From Theobroma cacao (lineage: Eukaryota; Streptophyta; Magnoliopsida; Malvales; Malvaceae), in NCBI RefSeq assembly GCF_000208745.1, contig NC_030854.1, positions 16,121,659-16,185,658 on the forward strand: a DNA stretch of 64,000 nt. Reading direction: 5' to 3'. How positions within the stretch are numbered: the stretch's first letter is position 1; the number at the start of each line of letters is the position of its first letter. The position numbers were made by a program, and so were the translations under genes. The notes below the pieces were generated by a model. The model was not told where the DNA came from, did no database searches, and saw only the letters and a program-made list of their open reading frames with translations. Of the stretch, positions 22,754 to 35,715 are shown piece after piece.

Positions 22754-24262
22754 TGTTGTTCAATTTTCTTCCCACACAAGTGTATGTATCGCAAAGATAA
22801 TATAGAGATGAGTAGAGTGTCGATCCCACAGAGAATTGAATTAATCTTTATTGATAACTACAAAATTTAACACACCCTAATTTTATGTAAACAATTAAAA
22901 TTACAATTTAAAACTAATAAACTAAAAACTAAAACTAATATATCGACAAAATTATTAACTTCTAATAATTACTAGACCTAAGATTATGATATCCCTCAAT
23001 ACTTCATCTAAATATTGTCTCTCTCTCTTAACTCAGTTTAATGGATTAAGTTGCTAACCTAGAGTTCTAAATTATTTACAAGTCTCTATCAATTTCTCAT
23101 AAAAATTCATCTCCCAATTAATTTACTACGTGTCTATGCAAATTATATTAAAGAAAGATTCATTAAGTTTGTGCTCTAATTTTGGCTACGTATGCCTTAT
23201 AGGTGTATTTCTACCCTATAATTAAATCAAACCACCTAATCAACAAAGTGTATTCGATCATACGCTACTCTATTCAAGGTCTATCTAATCTCTTTCGTCA
23301 AGGTTTAACCTAGGTTTTCAATTCAATCTAATTGGTGGCTAGTCAACTAGAAGCATTAAGAATAGAATAAAATAAACAACTTAAATCCATCAAACATAAG
23401 TAAAAGAGAGATAAATAATTCAGACTACATATTGAGTTCAATCATAATCTTAGATAAAAGGTTTAGTTTCCTATCAAGTCACACATCATGATTGAATAAA
23501 GTTTAAACATTGAGAAGAAAACCAAGAAAATAAGAGAATAAAAGAAAAGATAGAAAAACTCAAGAGTTTACTCTTGATATCCAAATCTCCTTGAATCCTT
23601 CAAATTCTTCTTAGCTTCAATGACTTTGTGGCTTCACTCTCAGCTATTAATCTAGTGTTTCGTTCTCTTTTTTTCTCCTCTAAAAGGTTGTTTTTATAGG
23701 CGCTAAAGTTAGGCCAAGTTGGGTGAAGAAAGAAGTCAATTTCAATTAGGATTTCCTCATCAGACTATGTGAGCCACAGCGTTGCCCAATTAATTAATAG
23801 AAATCGTAATTGCTCTAGTATTACTATAGTCTGTCAACTTAGACAAAATTTTTGACCACCTTCTAAGCTGAACTGGTGAAGTGGTAAACATGAAAGTTGT
23901 AGCTTTTTCTCTTATCTTTCCAATAGTTCAATAATCGCTTCATTTGAAGCTCTGTAGAGAAAGTTATAGCTAAAACACCAAAACATATGCAGTGGAAGTT
24001 TGCACCTTGAAATTGCTATCCTTCTTTTGTTAAAATTCTTCTTTCAAACACCTACAAAAGCACAAATAAATCGATAACAACCTATCTTATCCACATTAAC
24101 ACCAAATTAAGCATAAAATTAACCATAATTAGATTGACTCACCTAAAATAACTAATTTAAAATAATTAAATAAAATCTACTAATTTCTATGCATTACTAC
24201 AAGAACTAAACTAAATTACTATCAAAATTAAACTCAAATAACTCTATATCGTAGAGTTATCA
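22754..24262 (-). repeat. Ath-2 3' LTR
   Basis: On the minus strand it runs from TGATAACTCTACGATATAGA to TTGAACAACA. It aligns along its whole length with 55916-57425. By eye the two differ at several percent of positions, so the insertion is old. Confidence 0.9.
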
Positions 24263-25608
24263 CACCTCCAAACTTAATGTTTTTCTAGTCCTCGAGCGAA
24301 ACATAAAAAAGAACCTAACTTAAGAAAATCAAATTCAGTTAAAGAAAACTAAAATAAATACAGTTACTACTACTACTACTACCACTATTACTACTACTAC
24401 TACTATTATTACTACTACTACTATTATTACTACTACTACTAGAGATAAAGTGCACGAACTCAATGATTCCTTATAATTTTCTCAAAAGTATATCTATCAA
24501 TCATTAATTGAAGGAAAAATATAGGCCTCATTTAAATTCAAGTTTCAATTCTAATGCAAGAATATTCTCGAATGGATTTCTGTGTGTGTGTGTGTATAAT
24601 CTTTTACTAAGAATATCATGACATCTAGATGAGTTTATGCCAACACAAATTTCAAATTAGTACTAAATTTCCATAGGTTTACTTTTCATCTCTCTCTCCA
24701 CTAATGTAGACCAATACAAAGCTAGGGATCAATAGGACTTTATAAAGCTTGTAATGTATGGATAGGGTCAAGGTATGATAAAGGATATTAATGTGGCTCA
24801 AATCACCCTAAGCACATAATTATTCTATAACCTATATATATAGCTCTATTTTGCTTCTCCTTGTACACTTTTTCTTCCACAATTGAACTTTTCTTTCATT
24901 CAACCTTTTTTTTTCACAATTTCACACCCCCAAACTTATTTTCTTTATATTTTAAGTAGTGGGGTTATTTTTCATATTTTGAATTTCTTTTTCACATCAA
25001 CACCACCTTTCCATCTTTTTTAACATTTAGCTCAATCTATATTTCCTAAAACAATATACATGCTTAGGAGTGAGTGATGCAAAACTGCACATTTTATTTT
25101 AAGGCTAGGCTCAATTATTATGTAGTTAAACAAAGAAAAGGGAAATAAGGTGTTTTAGGCTCAAACGGTCCAAAGATGGCCTAAATCATGTCCCTAACTA
25201 AGTATTGCCTAGAATTTCACCTCGAGAGAAAATCAAGCAAGTTCTAGAATTCATGACATAATCTAAAATTTACACCAATGTAAACCTTCTCTAGATATTC
25301 AGAATAATTCAAAGTAAAATATATAGTGCTCAAAATTGTGGACATCACATCCTAGCAATAACACTGAACAAAAAATTTAGCATGAATCTAAACAAAAACC
25401 TTATTCACCGAAGGCTAAAAATTCAAGACAACTAGTTATCATCATTGGATAAAGAAATCATCGAAAAAATTTGTATAACTTTACTCTAAATTCCTAAAAT
25501 TCAAACAATAAATAAATTCCTTTACCAACTAATCCTAAATTATTTTTAAATATGCATGCAAGTTAAATCTAAAACTTTCACAAAATATTCATCACCAGAA
25601 AAATAAAT
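24263..25608 (-). other. Ath-2 3' non-coding region with polypurine tract
   Basis: Next to the 3' LTR the minus strand reads AAGTTTGGAGGTG, the usual Athila-type polypurine tract that primes plus-strand synthesis. A second similar tract (AAGTTTGGGGGTGTG) lies near 24925-24940, suggesting an older or duplicated site. The region also holds a TAC trinucleotide repeat at 24365-24450 and a short TG repeat at 24581-24595. No ORF is visible. Confidence 0.65.
24365..24450. repeat. (TAC)n microsatellite
   Basis: About 28 imperfect TAC/TAT triplets within the Ath-2 3' region. Confidence 0.93.
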
Positions 25609-28470
25609 TGTCACAACCCAAATCTTAGGCTTTGACTAGCGGATGGACCCAATAGGCATAGCTCATTGGACCCAAGCAAGCCTTTCTGTGAAAACTTATT
25701 CATTAAACTGCTTGTCTCTCATTTACCTCTAAGGTTCTCAATTCATAATTTTCAAAAATAATTCCTTCTCATGAGTTAAATCATGGCAATCTAGCATATA
25801 GTATTCACAAAATAACATTATCACTTGCCGACGTGTGGCGGCACTATTATTCAAACTAAACACATAGTGTTTACAATAACTTTCACAAATTATACTTAAA
25901 CAATCGTACACACATACAAAAGACGTTGACTATCAGCAGAGTGACTCTAGTGCTGTTACTATCATTGTGAGTCGTAGTGAACCTACCGAAAGATGAATAG
26001 AAGGGAGCGCCTCGACCTAGGATCCAACTACCTTCGATCTTGAAAACTAAAACATGAAGTTGAAAAAAAGGATGAGCATAAACCCAGTGAGTGAACATAG
26101 GAAGGGAACAAGCATCAATACGGGTAGAAAACATGATGCACTTATGTTGAAAACAATGCAATTTAGTTTAATTTCTTATAAAGCCCTTAATTCAACCCTT
26201 GATTATTTAATCCCTTAAGGTGAAGGATTTATAATCCATAATGGAGTTGAAAAGAGTGAAAACTACAGCAAATCCAATCAAGACAAGCAAAGCAGAGGGT
26301 TTCTCATTGCAGCAGAAAGGCATTCTATAGCATATAGTACAATCACATTTTTTTTTCATAACTTGTCTATAGCATAGATATATATATATATATACATGTA
26401 CACCACCGTCGCCTTACTCAGCTCATGTGCACTCCCTACACGCACATTTCCATATCATCATGTGCACTCCCTACACACACATTTCAATATCATCACACGT
26501 ACTCCCGCCCACATCATTATCGGCATGTGCACACCCACACTGCACACCACTGACATTGTCACTTGCACTCCCACACCGCAGGTGCACGGTTATAGCTATT
26601 ATATAGCATATCACTCAAAGCATAACACACATATCCTCACAATATAGGAACACATGGTTTCATTATATCACATATTTTACCACATAAAAACATTTCATCA
26701 AGGGCTTGTTCCCATGCATGTTTTAAAGAAAAGTCCAATAAAACATTTCAAGTGATTCAATTAAACACATATGCATATATCCAAAATATTTTAATGCAAG
26801 TTCACTCACCTTACGATAGCGGGATGTTACATCGCTATTAGTTCAGAGGCGTATCTAGCTATTTCTACTTATCGGTCGCTCGTTATTCCCTCTAGCATGC
26901 TACCACAGTACACTACCTTTACTTTTGTACTTCTTAGCAACAATCCAAATTCAATATCTTTAGTGTACCTCATTTCTATTTCTCTTTTTCCTTCAATCAT
27001 GAATCCTTATTCAACTAACTTATATCTTGACACATTCTTTACCAAAGTGGTCTTTATTCTTTACTTGCGTAATTCTTTAGATTATGGATACCAGCAACTT
27101 ATTTATGACTCTAGCACATATATAAATCTTGTCTAAAGATATTTATCAAGCTTATCCATCATTTCCACAATAATTACCTAGCATATGGCAGCAACTATAA
27201 ATTTACTTCCATCAAACATTTTCTAAGTCTACATGTACCACCATCCTCATTTACATGTTGCCACCAAGCATAACATTAATATTCATTCATGCACACCAAC
27301 ATCCATGTCCTTTTGAACCTTTTCTAACAACACATATCTACACACCAAATTTCCAATTAATATAATTGCTTTCCAACCATACCCATGACATCATAATAAC
27401 ACTACATATGCATAAAATCATTCTCACAATATTAAACTAATTATAAGCTTCAAATTGTAGCATTAAGCTTACTACTTGGTTTTAGCTTGAATTTCATCCA
27501 ACAAAATTCATAATTTCCTCAGACCCATGGTCACCATAGCTGCCACAAAATGATTCACACATTATTCCTCCAAAGATTTAATCAACCAGGAGCTTAAAAC
27601 ACAAAAATCCTTACCTTATGCTTCTTAAATCTTGAGACCCACTTGATATTTCTTCAATTACTCTTGAATCACTTACTACCCAAGCCTCCCACTTCTCTCT
27701 CCTTTCTTTTCTTAGCTGACTCTCTCTATTTTTCTTTTGAAATGCAAGGTGCTAAGGTGAAAATAGCATGAGAGCATGAAAATGGCATGGGAGCACGAAG
27801 GAGAAGAAGAAAATATTTGTTGGAGAAGATAAAAACTGGCCATGGATAAGGAAGAAAAGAGTCAAAGCTTCCATTGGAAGCTTTTACCAAACTAATGGCA
27901 AATTTACCATTTTACCCTCCAAGGTTTTCACCCCTTTTTAATTATATCCTCCCACAATCTTTTAAATTCCAATTTCCTTCAGTATCTTCTTTTACACATG
28001 TACAACTAAAATATAATGTTTGTACTCTAACGCAGTGTCCCCATAATATTTAACATATTTACTTACTCAAGCTAGCTTTATTTAATAAGGACACGCGAGC
28101 CCCATTAATGTCATTTTCTTTTGAAATTTCCTCGTTCTTCTTCTCCCCCACTTAGATTGATCATATACTCATTCTTCATGAAAATTTTGACATTAAATAA
28201 AATATTAATATTTTAATAATATTTTTTTATACCAAAATTTTCCACTTGTCTCCTTAGCACCCAAAATGTCCTATTATACCCCGAATCACTTTTTATCTCA
28301 CTAATTCTTCCCTGATAAAAATATTATTATTTTATTATTATTTCTTCATGTGCAGAATATTTTTTCCAAACTATTCCTTTCACTTTTCATCACTTTTAAA
28401 CGCTCTAATTAACCTCAATTGGCATTCGATAAGATTTATTAGCCACTTTATCAAAGTACGGGGTATTACA
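25609..28470 (-). repeat. T1b 3' LTR
   Basis: 2862 bases. On the minus strand it starts TGTAATACCCCGTACTTTGA and ends GGGTTGTGACA. It contains the CA-rich minisatellite at 26398-26590 and a decayed palindrome copy near 26303. Open frames at 25883-26161 and 26396-26647 are products of low-complexity sequence. Confidence 0.84.
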
Positions 28471-30967
28471 GTCTCCCCTACTTAAATAGAATTCGTCCTT
28501 GAATTCATGTTGGTGTCGGGTTACCAATCTCACTCTATGATCTTATTTCATTCCTCCCTTTATAGGGAATTTTGGTTTAGTCACTTCATTCATCTCCAGT
28601 TCGACTAGAAAACTTCATTTATGTCTATTATCATATGTTAGAATTAGATCAGTAAGACCCTTTACAATCATTATCTCTTATATTGAGACACCAAGTATGC
28701 CCTTATCACTATCATTACATTTGAACCATAACTCCATCTCAATCCTACTTATTTTGATTACACATTATACTTCTTATATATACCTAATCCCCATCTTATT
28801 ACTTCACTCCTTGTCGAACTTCTCGACATTCATTCATTCATCTTATCCCCATACATTATTATATAGCTTACAGCATTATAGACATGCCATGTTTATTCCT
28901 ACACGTATTTCTCGACGTTAGAAAGAAGGTTAATGCCTTCAATTATTCCCTCATGCATCATGTTTATCTTGCATTTATGCAACTTTAATCTTCCTAATTG
29001 TATTGGTCCATCTTCTATGGCTTAACCACGCTATGGATTACGTTTCCTTGATATCATCCCCTTGACTATTTCTTCAAAATTTCTTATATCAACATAGCTC
29101 AACTTCTGATGGGATCTCTTATTATTGTTCCACCTATGCAACTCATCAAGCACACTGTGTTCAAATTTCAAATCACTAAAAATAATTCTTTATTCCCACC
29201 GATGACATGAGTAACTCCACATACACATATATACATCTATTAAAAGTCAACATCCATTACCATGTATAAGAAACCCTTTTTAGTTTTCTCAACTTTGAGA
29301 TGTCTAATTTATCCTTCCATTTCATTTTCATAGATCATAGTTAGTCCACACACATCCAAATATAATCAATTCCCAAGTTACGCTTTGGACATTTAAGTTA
29401 TCATTCAGCTTGCATTCTATTGTACTTTATCCCTCATATAGTCCACATGAACTCACATTATGCCTATGTACAACTTTACGTACTTACAAACTTAAGCTTT
29501 TCTTCTTATCATTTCCAACCATATACATAAGTTTCATCATATTACGCATCCTTGTATCATAATGTCATTAACCACATTACCTCATCATGCAGATAAAATA
29601 TTCTAAAGTACTATTAACCATCTTTAATCAACTAAATATTCCTCTCGATTCTTTACACCGTAGCTTATCTCAAAGACTTTCCATCTTCCCTTTCACTTAC
29701 ATGCCACTATATATAGGGCAATAAAGTAACTTTTCAATTCATGTATCATTCTCTAAATCATTTAAATCTCTGCACAACAATGCTTAATATCAAGGTCTCT
29801 GATACCAACTTTGTCACTAAGGGCAGCTCCACCTCTTTGGGTAGCCCTTTCCTCCTTCGCTGATGACAACAAAAAGGTACCTATCAAAGCACTCATAGGG
29901 TAGCTCCACCTCTTTGGGTAGCCCTTTCCTCTATAAACCCTTGGGTAGAGAGTCATGCTTCGCCATTATTCACATACAAGAGTTCCCAGGGATCGAGTTA
30001 CAACCCTTTGCTTATACGTTCAATACACGAGATGTTCTTAGCGTCGTGGCACTGGATAGTTAGTGTTGCGATGGTGCAACTGCCAGAAATTTCTTCCACA
30101 AGGAAGTTCTCCTACCTTCAAAGTTACTACTATAATCCTTCTTAACCATATGGCTTTCCTTTGAGCTCTTACCACAATTTCCATAAGCATGTGTATCTTC
30201 TCTTTACTTTTTGTATGCACTAAGCCAAGTTAATACTTTCAACTCATATTATCTTTTAACACTTATCACAAATCACTAAGTCCTACCTTAGGACATCTTT
30301 TTCCAAGTTCCATAATTTGCCTCCATTGGTCTATATTTGTACCAAATTATCATCTTATAACATCATGGCATCATTTTGTAGTTCCCTCCATACTTAAATT
30401 TTACAATCATTGACTTAATCACATTAACCATTCAAAGGGTCACCTATAGCCTCATTGATTTTCCCATGTCCTTCAAAATTGTAACGGCAATTAAGATTCC
30501 CAATTTCACATTTCCATGATCGATTACTTACCTTACCATGCTTTTTGACGATCCTATGCAGTTACAACAGATTGAACCTACTTATTATAGCATAGTCCCC
30601 TAGTTCAATGTGTTTACTCAAAAATCGACTTCTTTGATTCAACTTGCCCCATGAACTATGGCTTCATTTATTTACTTATTTTCTTATTCGAATTCATGAC
30701 AAATTTACATACCACGATAAATGATAATTCCTAATAAACACAATCAATTCAAATGGCATTATGCACCTTGCTAGAAGCTAGGGTTTCCACTCGAAGGTCC
30801 ATCACTGGTAACCATTCCGTAGTACTGCAAAACATAATTATTGTTAGGTCCTGTAGTTGCTTGGATCGTTAATGACTTTCTACGTCAACCTTGAATAATA
30901 GCCTAAGGCGACCAATCACGCCACTAAGGTGTATATCTTTCCTTAATAATTATATTGCTAGTCCACC
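28471..30967 (-). other. T1b internal region, 3' part, non-coding
   Basis: It starts with the polypurine tract (AAGTAGGGGAGAC on the minus strand) beside a GGACGAATTC motif, as in chromovirus 3' regions. The remaining 2.5 kb is AT-rich with no frame over about 75 codons and no pol motif. A 76-base direct duplication is at 29825-29932 and a primer-site-like TGGTATCAGAGAC is at 29796-29808 (minus strand). Confidence 0.55.
29825..29932. repeat. Direct duplication, 76-base period
   Basis: AGCTCCACCTCTTTGGGTAG followed by CCCTTTCCTC occurs twice, separated by about 46 bases of unrelated sequence. Confidence 0.85.
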
Positions 30968-33833
30968 TATAAAACCTGACCCTATAAACACATGTCATGA
31001 CATACATGCATTGAGTAGCATGTTATTACGCTAGGAAAGCCCATAAGAATAGACGAAACCTAATATTATACCTAACGATACACTTGAGTTGATTTAACCT
31101 CGAACTAGTTCAAATAGGAATCGTAGGATGAAATTTAATATTTTATAGTCTAAGAATGACTAAAAATAATTGTTCGGAGTTCGAGAGTTCATTTGGGGAA
31201 AAATTGAAAAATTTGATGTTTAGGGGCAAAATCGTCATTTTCCCACCTAAGATAATAATTTTATCATGGAGTGAAGTTTTTGACCAAGATTAACTATTTG
31301 GAGTATAATTTAATGATAGGAAGTAAAAAATTTCAATTCTGGCAATTTTTGGAACATAGAGGCAAAACGGTAATTTTATTGCCTCAAGGTAAAACCTTAA
31401 TTTTCACCACCCAAAACTTGTCAAAATCATAGGATTTATTTATTTTTGGTATGAATAACTAAGGTATTTTAAGTGGTGAAAAAAATTAAAGTTTAAAGGA
31501 TAAAATTTTAAAAACGGGCTAATGGAAAAGTGATACATGGCACTTTTTAATGATTTAATATTATTTTAAAGGATAATCAGCCCATTTAAACCCCACATCA
31601 TGTGATGGTCGGCCATAAGGAGAAAATAAGAGAAAAAATAGAGAGGAAAGAAAGAAAAGAGAAAAACCAAAGGAAAACTAGAAAATTCAAAGGTGAATTC
31701 CCGTTTTTCGTCCGTTTACGCGTCTAACAGTAAGATTTTTCTACTTTAGCTTGATTTTTACCTTTCATATGCCTTTGTTTCCATTTAGCATGCTTGAGGA
31801 GAGAGATCAAAAAGTGATACCAAGGGCTGGCTGAATTTCAAGGGGAAGGATTTTGAAATTTTTATGTTTTGATTCTTAGTTAAATTGATAGTTTTAGTTA
31901 GTTAAATGTGTATAGAAGTCAAATAGGGCAAGAAAGCATGAAATTCTCACAATACCCACCCTTGGCCGAATATTCAGTGATGTACAATGATGATGAACTG
32001 ATTTTTATTCTAAGAGAAATGAAGAGAAAATGATGAAAAATTGTTAAATGTGATAGAAAAACAAAGTGGAAAATTAACCGAGTTTATGCCCCATTTTTGA
32101 CCGAATTTTCCAAGGAGGGAAGTGAGCTGATTTTGGTGATTTTAGAGGGTTATTGACTGATATTTAATGGTTAGAAATGTTGGAGAGAAAATGGGACAAT
32201 TTAGAGCTAAAATGGAGCGCGTTAGCAATTTATCGGGTAAAATGCCAAAAATAGGTTAATATGGCGTTTAAGCCGTTTTAGGCTATTGCATTTCATACTA
32301 TGCATTAGTATAGGATTTAAGTTAATTATATAGTGATTTAGCATCAATGTGGTGAATTGTGTAATTTTTGCAATGTGTCTATGAGGAGAGCCTTCCGGTA
32401 AAGGCAAAGAAGTCGTACCCAACGAACAGTGATCAGGGCACCTAGAAAGCATTTAATTTGTACAAACTGTGAATAAACCTATTATTATTGTAAATTATCA
32501 AGAGTTTATTTTTAAATGCTCTTTATGTATTTTATGAAACGAAAATGAGATTAAAATGGGACTTTTGATGTTTTAGAAATAAATGTGACAAATAAATATA
32601 TTGTGTTGATTATCTGAAATAAGAAACTTTTGATCATGAAATTGAGTAATTGGAGGCTGCCAATTGTCTTGAAAACTATATTTTTCTATGAATGGCTTAT
32701 GATATATGAGTATATGTGGCTATATTTTATAATTGCATTGGGAATTTATGTAAGCTGTCTTTTACTATGCAGGCTAGGTAAATAAATAAAAGCCACGTTA
32801 TAGTGTCAAAATTTTATTAAAATTGGTGGGTTTAGTCACTGCAGTGACGGGTTTCCGTGGACTGCCTATTAAAGGGGTACGGTGAACCCGATTGCATAGT
32901 TACTCTGGTTGTAGAGGCGAGGAAGGTAACTCCCGGGGTAGTGTTAGAGCTCACTTCATGTCAACCCCCACATGAATGTGTAACTCAGCCAACGCCAAGG
33001 AACGACTTGTTTTCAAAACTAACATGTGTTTAACATGTAAATACCTTAACAACCTTGGCGGACTCTGTTAGATGCCTCTGCCAAGGCATCCTCGAGGACT
33101 AGTTTTTGGCTTGAGCTCTGTTTCTAATAAAAGTTATAAGCCTTAACAACTCTTTTGGTAAATTACAAATATTTTATGGTTTAAGAAATAAATTGAAAAC
33201 CTTATGAAATGGTTTGTGATTTGTTGTTTAAACTTGCCTCTATTTTAGTCGACTTTAGATATTTATAATAATGTCTGTTTACTTATTGGGATTGCAAAAT
33301 CTCACCCACCTCCTTTCCAAATATTTTAGGCCTGTTGTAGCTTGTAGATACCCGATTTTGTTGAGGATTCCAGTTGACCCCTCTATCTCACAAACAGTAG
33401 ATTACTATCACCAACACTTGGTGTATTTATGGGCCACTTGTCATTGTAATTATTATTGTACATTATAACTTTGCAAATTATTGTATGTATGAATTTATTT
33501 TACTTTCATGTTACAAAAGATTACTTACACGTGTTTCTATAAATATTATTTTATATAAAAATACTATATTTTAATCAATATTTTGAATAGTAATATTTAT
33601 CTATAAATCCTAAAAAAAAAATAATATAAAATAATTTTTGTCTTTTGATTTACTTGAGCCGAAAACGACTGGTAATTGTTTAAAACAGAATGTTTAACAA
33701 CGATTGCTCATAGGAAATGCAAGAAGCTGATACGTAAGCCTTGTAGGGTTCCGATTGGCATTCCTGGTAATGAGTGTCAATTAGGACATAGCGGCGGTTG
33801 TCATGGGCCTGAGGGAGATTCTAGGTCGTGACA
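30968..33833 (+). repeat. T3 5' LTR
   Basis: It starts TATAAAACC (the 3' copy has TGTAAAACC, so the first G has mutated) and ends GGTCGTGACA. It carries the short ORF at 31605-31727 and the conserved module near 32830-33110 that is shared with T2. Confidence 0.93.
31605..31727 (+). CDS. Short basic ORF in T3 5' LTR (40 aa)
   Basis: The frame starts ATG-GTC-GGC-CAT and encodes a Lys/Arg/Glu-rich peptide. The 3' LTR keeps a frame of identical length at 39424-39546 with several substitutions and no stop or indel. T2 LTRs have a shorter frame (MAGQ start) at the equivalent place just after the TATA box. It could be a leader ORF or only purine-rich leader RNA. A GTAAGATTTTT sequence just downstream (31731) could be a splice donor of a leader intron; this is speculative. 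Confidence 0.35.
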   Translation: MVGHKEKIREKIERKERKEKNQRKTRKFKGEFPFFVRLRV

Positions 33834-33840
33834 ATTCGGA

Positions 33841-33852
33841 TGGTATCAGAGC
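33841..33852 (+). other. T3 primer-binding site
   Basis: TGGTATCAGAGC, seven bases after the 5' LTR end. It is complementary to the 3' end of plant initiator tRNA-Met, which primes minus-strand synthesis. Confidence 0.93.
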
Positions 33853-34033
33853 TTTCGGTTTAAAAGCTTATGGTTTTGAAATAAGTTTTTGATTTTTAAA
33901 GTTCTTGGATTTAAAGTTATTTTAAAATAATTTACAATGTCAGTGTGGCCCAGTTAAGATTAGTTAGTTACATGTAGTTGCATATAGAGTCTTAAGTCGT
34001 CTAAACCGATTTCGTTCTTTTTGTAGATCATTA

Positions 34034-35222
34034 TGCCTCCTCGACGTGAGTAGAGGGGTCTGCTGCGTCTTTTTTTATAGCAGCTCCTATTGCTGAGTCT
34101 ACTGACATTCCTGTACCTCCTCCACCACCTGTTGCTGCTCTTGGTGTACCTGCCATGTCACCCAAGGCAACTCAAGCATTAGTGGCTTTTCTCGCTGCTC
34201 TTACGGGCCAGGCTCAGGCTGGTCCAATTCCACCCACTGTTTCCCTTGTAACAGTCCCAGTACCACCACCTCTTATTCCACCCCAAACACCGGACGTCTC
34301 CATTTCTAAGAAATTGAAGGAAGCTTGACACTTAGGTTACGTCTTGTTTACTGGTGAGTTAGATGCGACCGCAACTAGGGATTGGGTTAGTCAAGTATCG
34401 GAGACACTAGCAGATATGGGATTAGATGATGACATGAAATTAAAGGTGGCTACACGGTTATTTGATATGAGAGCCCATACTTAGTGGAGTTTAGTAAAGT
34501 CTCGCTCTCCTATACCACTGACTTGGATGGATTTCCCCGAGAGTTCGATGGTCAGTACTACACCTATTTCCATCAAAAAGAAAAAAAGAGAGAATTTATG
34601 AGCTTGAAACAAGGGAACATGACCATTGAGGAGTATAAAACTCGTTTTAACGAGCTGATGTCTTATGTACCTGAGTTGGTGAGATTGGAGCAAGACTAGG
34701 TAAACTACTTTGAGGAGGGACTCTGTAATGAGATACGAGAGCGTATGATAGTGACTGGCAAGGAGTCGTATAAGGAAGTTGTGCAAATGGCCTTACGGGC
34801 TGAGAAGCTCGCCATTGAAAATAGACGGATTCGAGCTGAGTTTGCAAAGAGAAAGAATCCGCCTACCTTCTTGGGTCAGTCTTGAAAGAGAGGCAAAAAT
34901 TCGACATCTACTGTAAGAAGTACTACCTTAACGTCTGTGGCATCCACTAGACCTCCATCTCAACAGTCACAGTCGAGATCTTCTAGATTTGATTGACTAG
35001 TGATGAGTAGTCGAGGGGGGACTTTAGGAGGATTGGACAGATGCAGTAATTACGAAGGATTTCATGTTAGGTCATGTAGAAAGCCTATAAAGTGTTTTCA
35101 ATGCGGCCAACAGGGGCATATCAAGAGAGATTATCCTTAGTGGAGACGGGATATAGTAGCTACTTCTACTCCTCTGACTCATCCTAGTATACCGCGGAGA
35201 GACACTTCGGGATCATAGTCTA
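34034..35222 (+). pseudogene. T3 gag, decayed
   Basis: The likely start is ATG 34034 (MPPRRE), ten bases after the AGATCATT leader, with a TAG seven codons in. A proline-rich N-terminal part (34083-34320) leads into the capsid (WVSQVSETLADMG near 34383, then EFDGQYYTYF near 34540, SLKQGNMTIEEYKTRFNEL near 34600). This is the retrotransposon Gag family pattern. The zinc knuckle CFQCGQQGHIKRDY at 35092-35133 has its last cysteine changed to tyrosine. Frameshifts lie near 34075 and 34527. Stops at 34326, 34481, 34697, 34884, 34996, 35138 and 35216 are all TAG or TGA. In an intact element the protein would form the virus-like particle. Confidence 0.85.
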
Positions 35223-35233
35223 GACAGGGCCTA

Positions 35234-35710
35234 GTGATACGGTCAAGCATGGGGAGTAATACCCTAAAGCAGCCATCTTTCAGACCGCAGCCTCAAATTT
35301 TGACCAAGGTTCGTACAGTGCTTGAGGATGAAGCCTGGGTTCGAACTAGCACAGTGACAGGTACTATGATTGTGTTTGATAGAGATGCACATGTTTTGAT
35401 AGATTCGGGCTCTAATAGATCATACGTGAGCATATCATTTGCATTATTCTTAGACAAGAACCTGTCACCATTAGAGGAAAAGATTGTAGTGCATACTCCT
35501 CTGGGCGAGCGGTTAGTAAGAAATACGTATTATAGAGACTGTGGTATTAAAGTTAGGGAAGAAGAATTTATGGGTGATTTAATCCCTTTGGAGATTCGGG
35601 ACTTTGATTTGATCTTGGGTATGGATTGGTTTTCCACTCATCGAGCAAAGGTGGATTGTTTTAAGAAAGAAGTGATTCTCTAGAGTTTAGAGGGACAGAA
35701 GTTGTATTTA
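35234..35710 (+). pseudogene. T3 aspartic protease, mostly open
   Basis: The frame 35234-35683 covers the end of gag and the protease. The catalytic loop is visible as LIDSGSNRSYVS near 35398, and the downstream hydrophobic block DLILGMDWF near 35608 matches the second conserved protease motif. It stops at TAG 35683 and shifts frame within the G-run at about 35711-35716 before the RT domain. It would have cut the Gag-Pol polyprotein. The protease core itself looks intact. Confidence 0.82.
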
Positions 35711-35715
35711 GGGGG

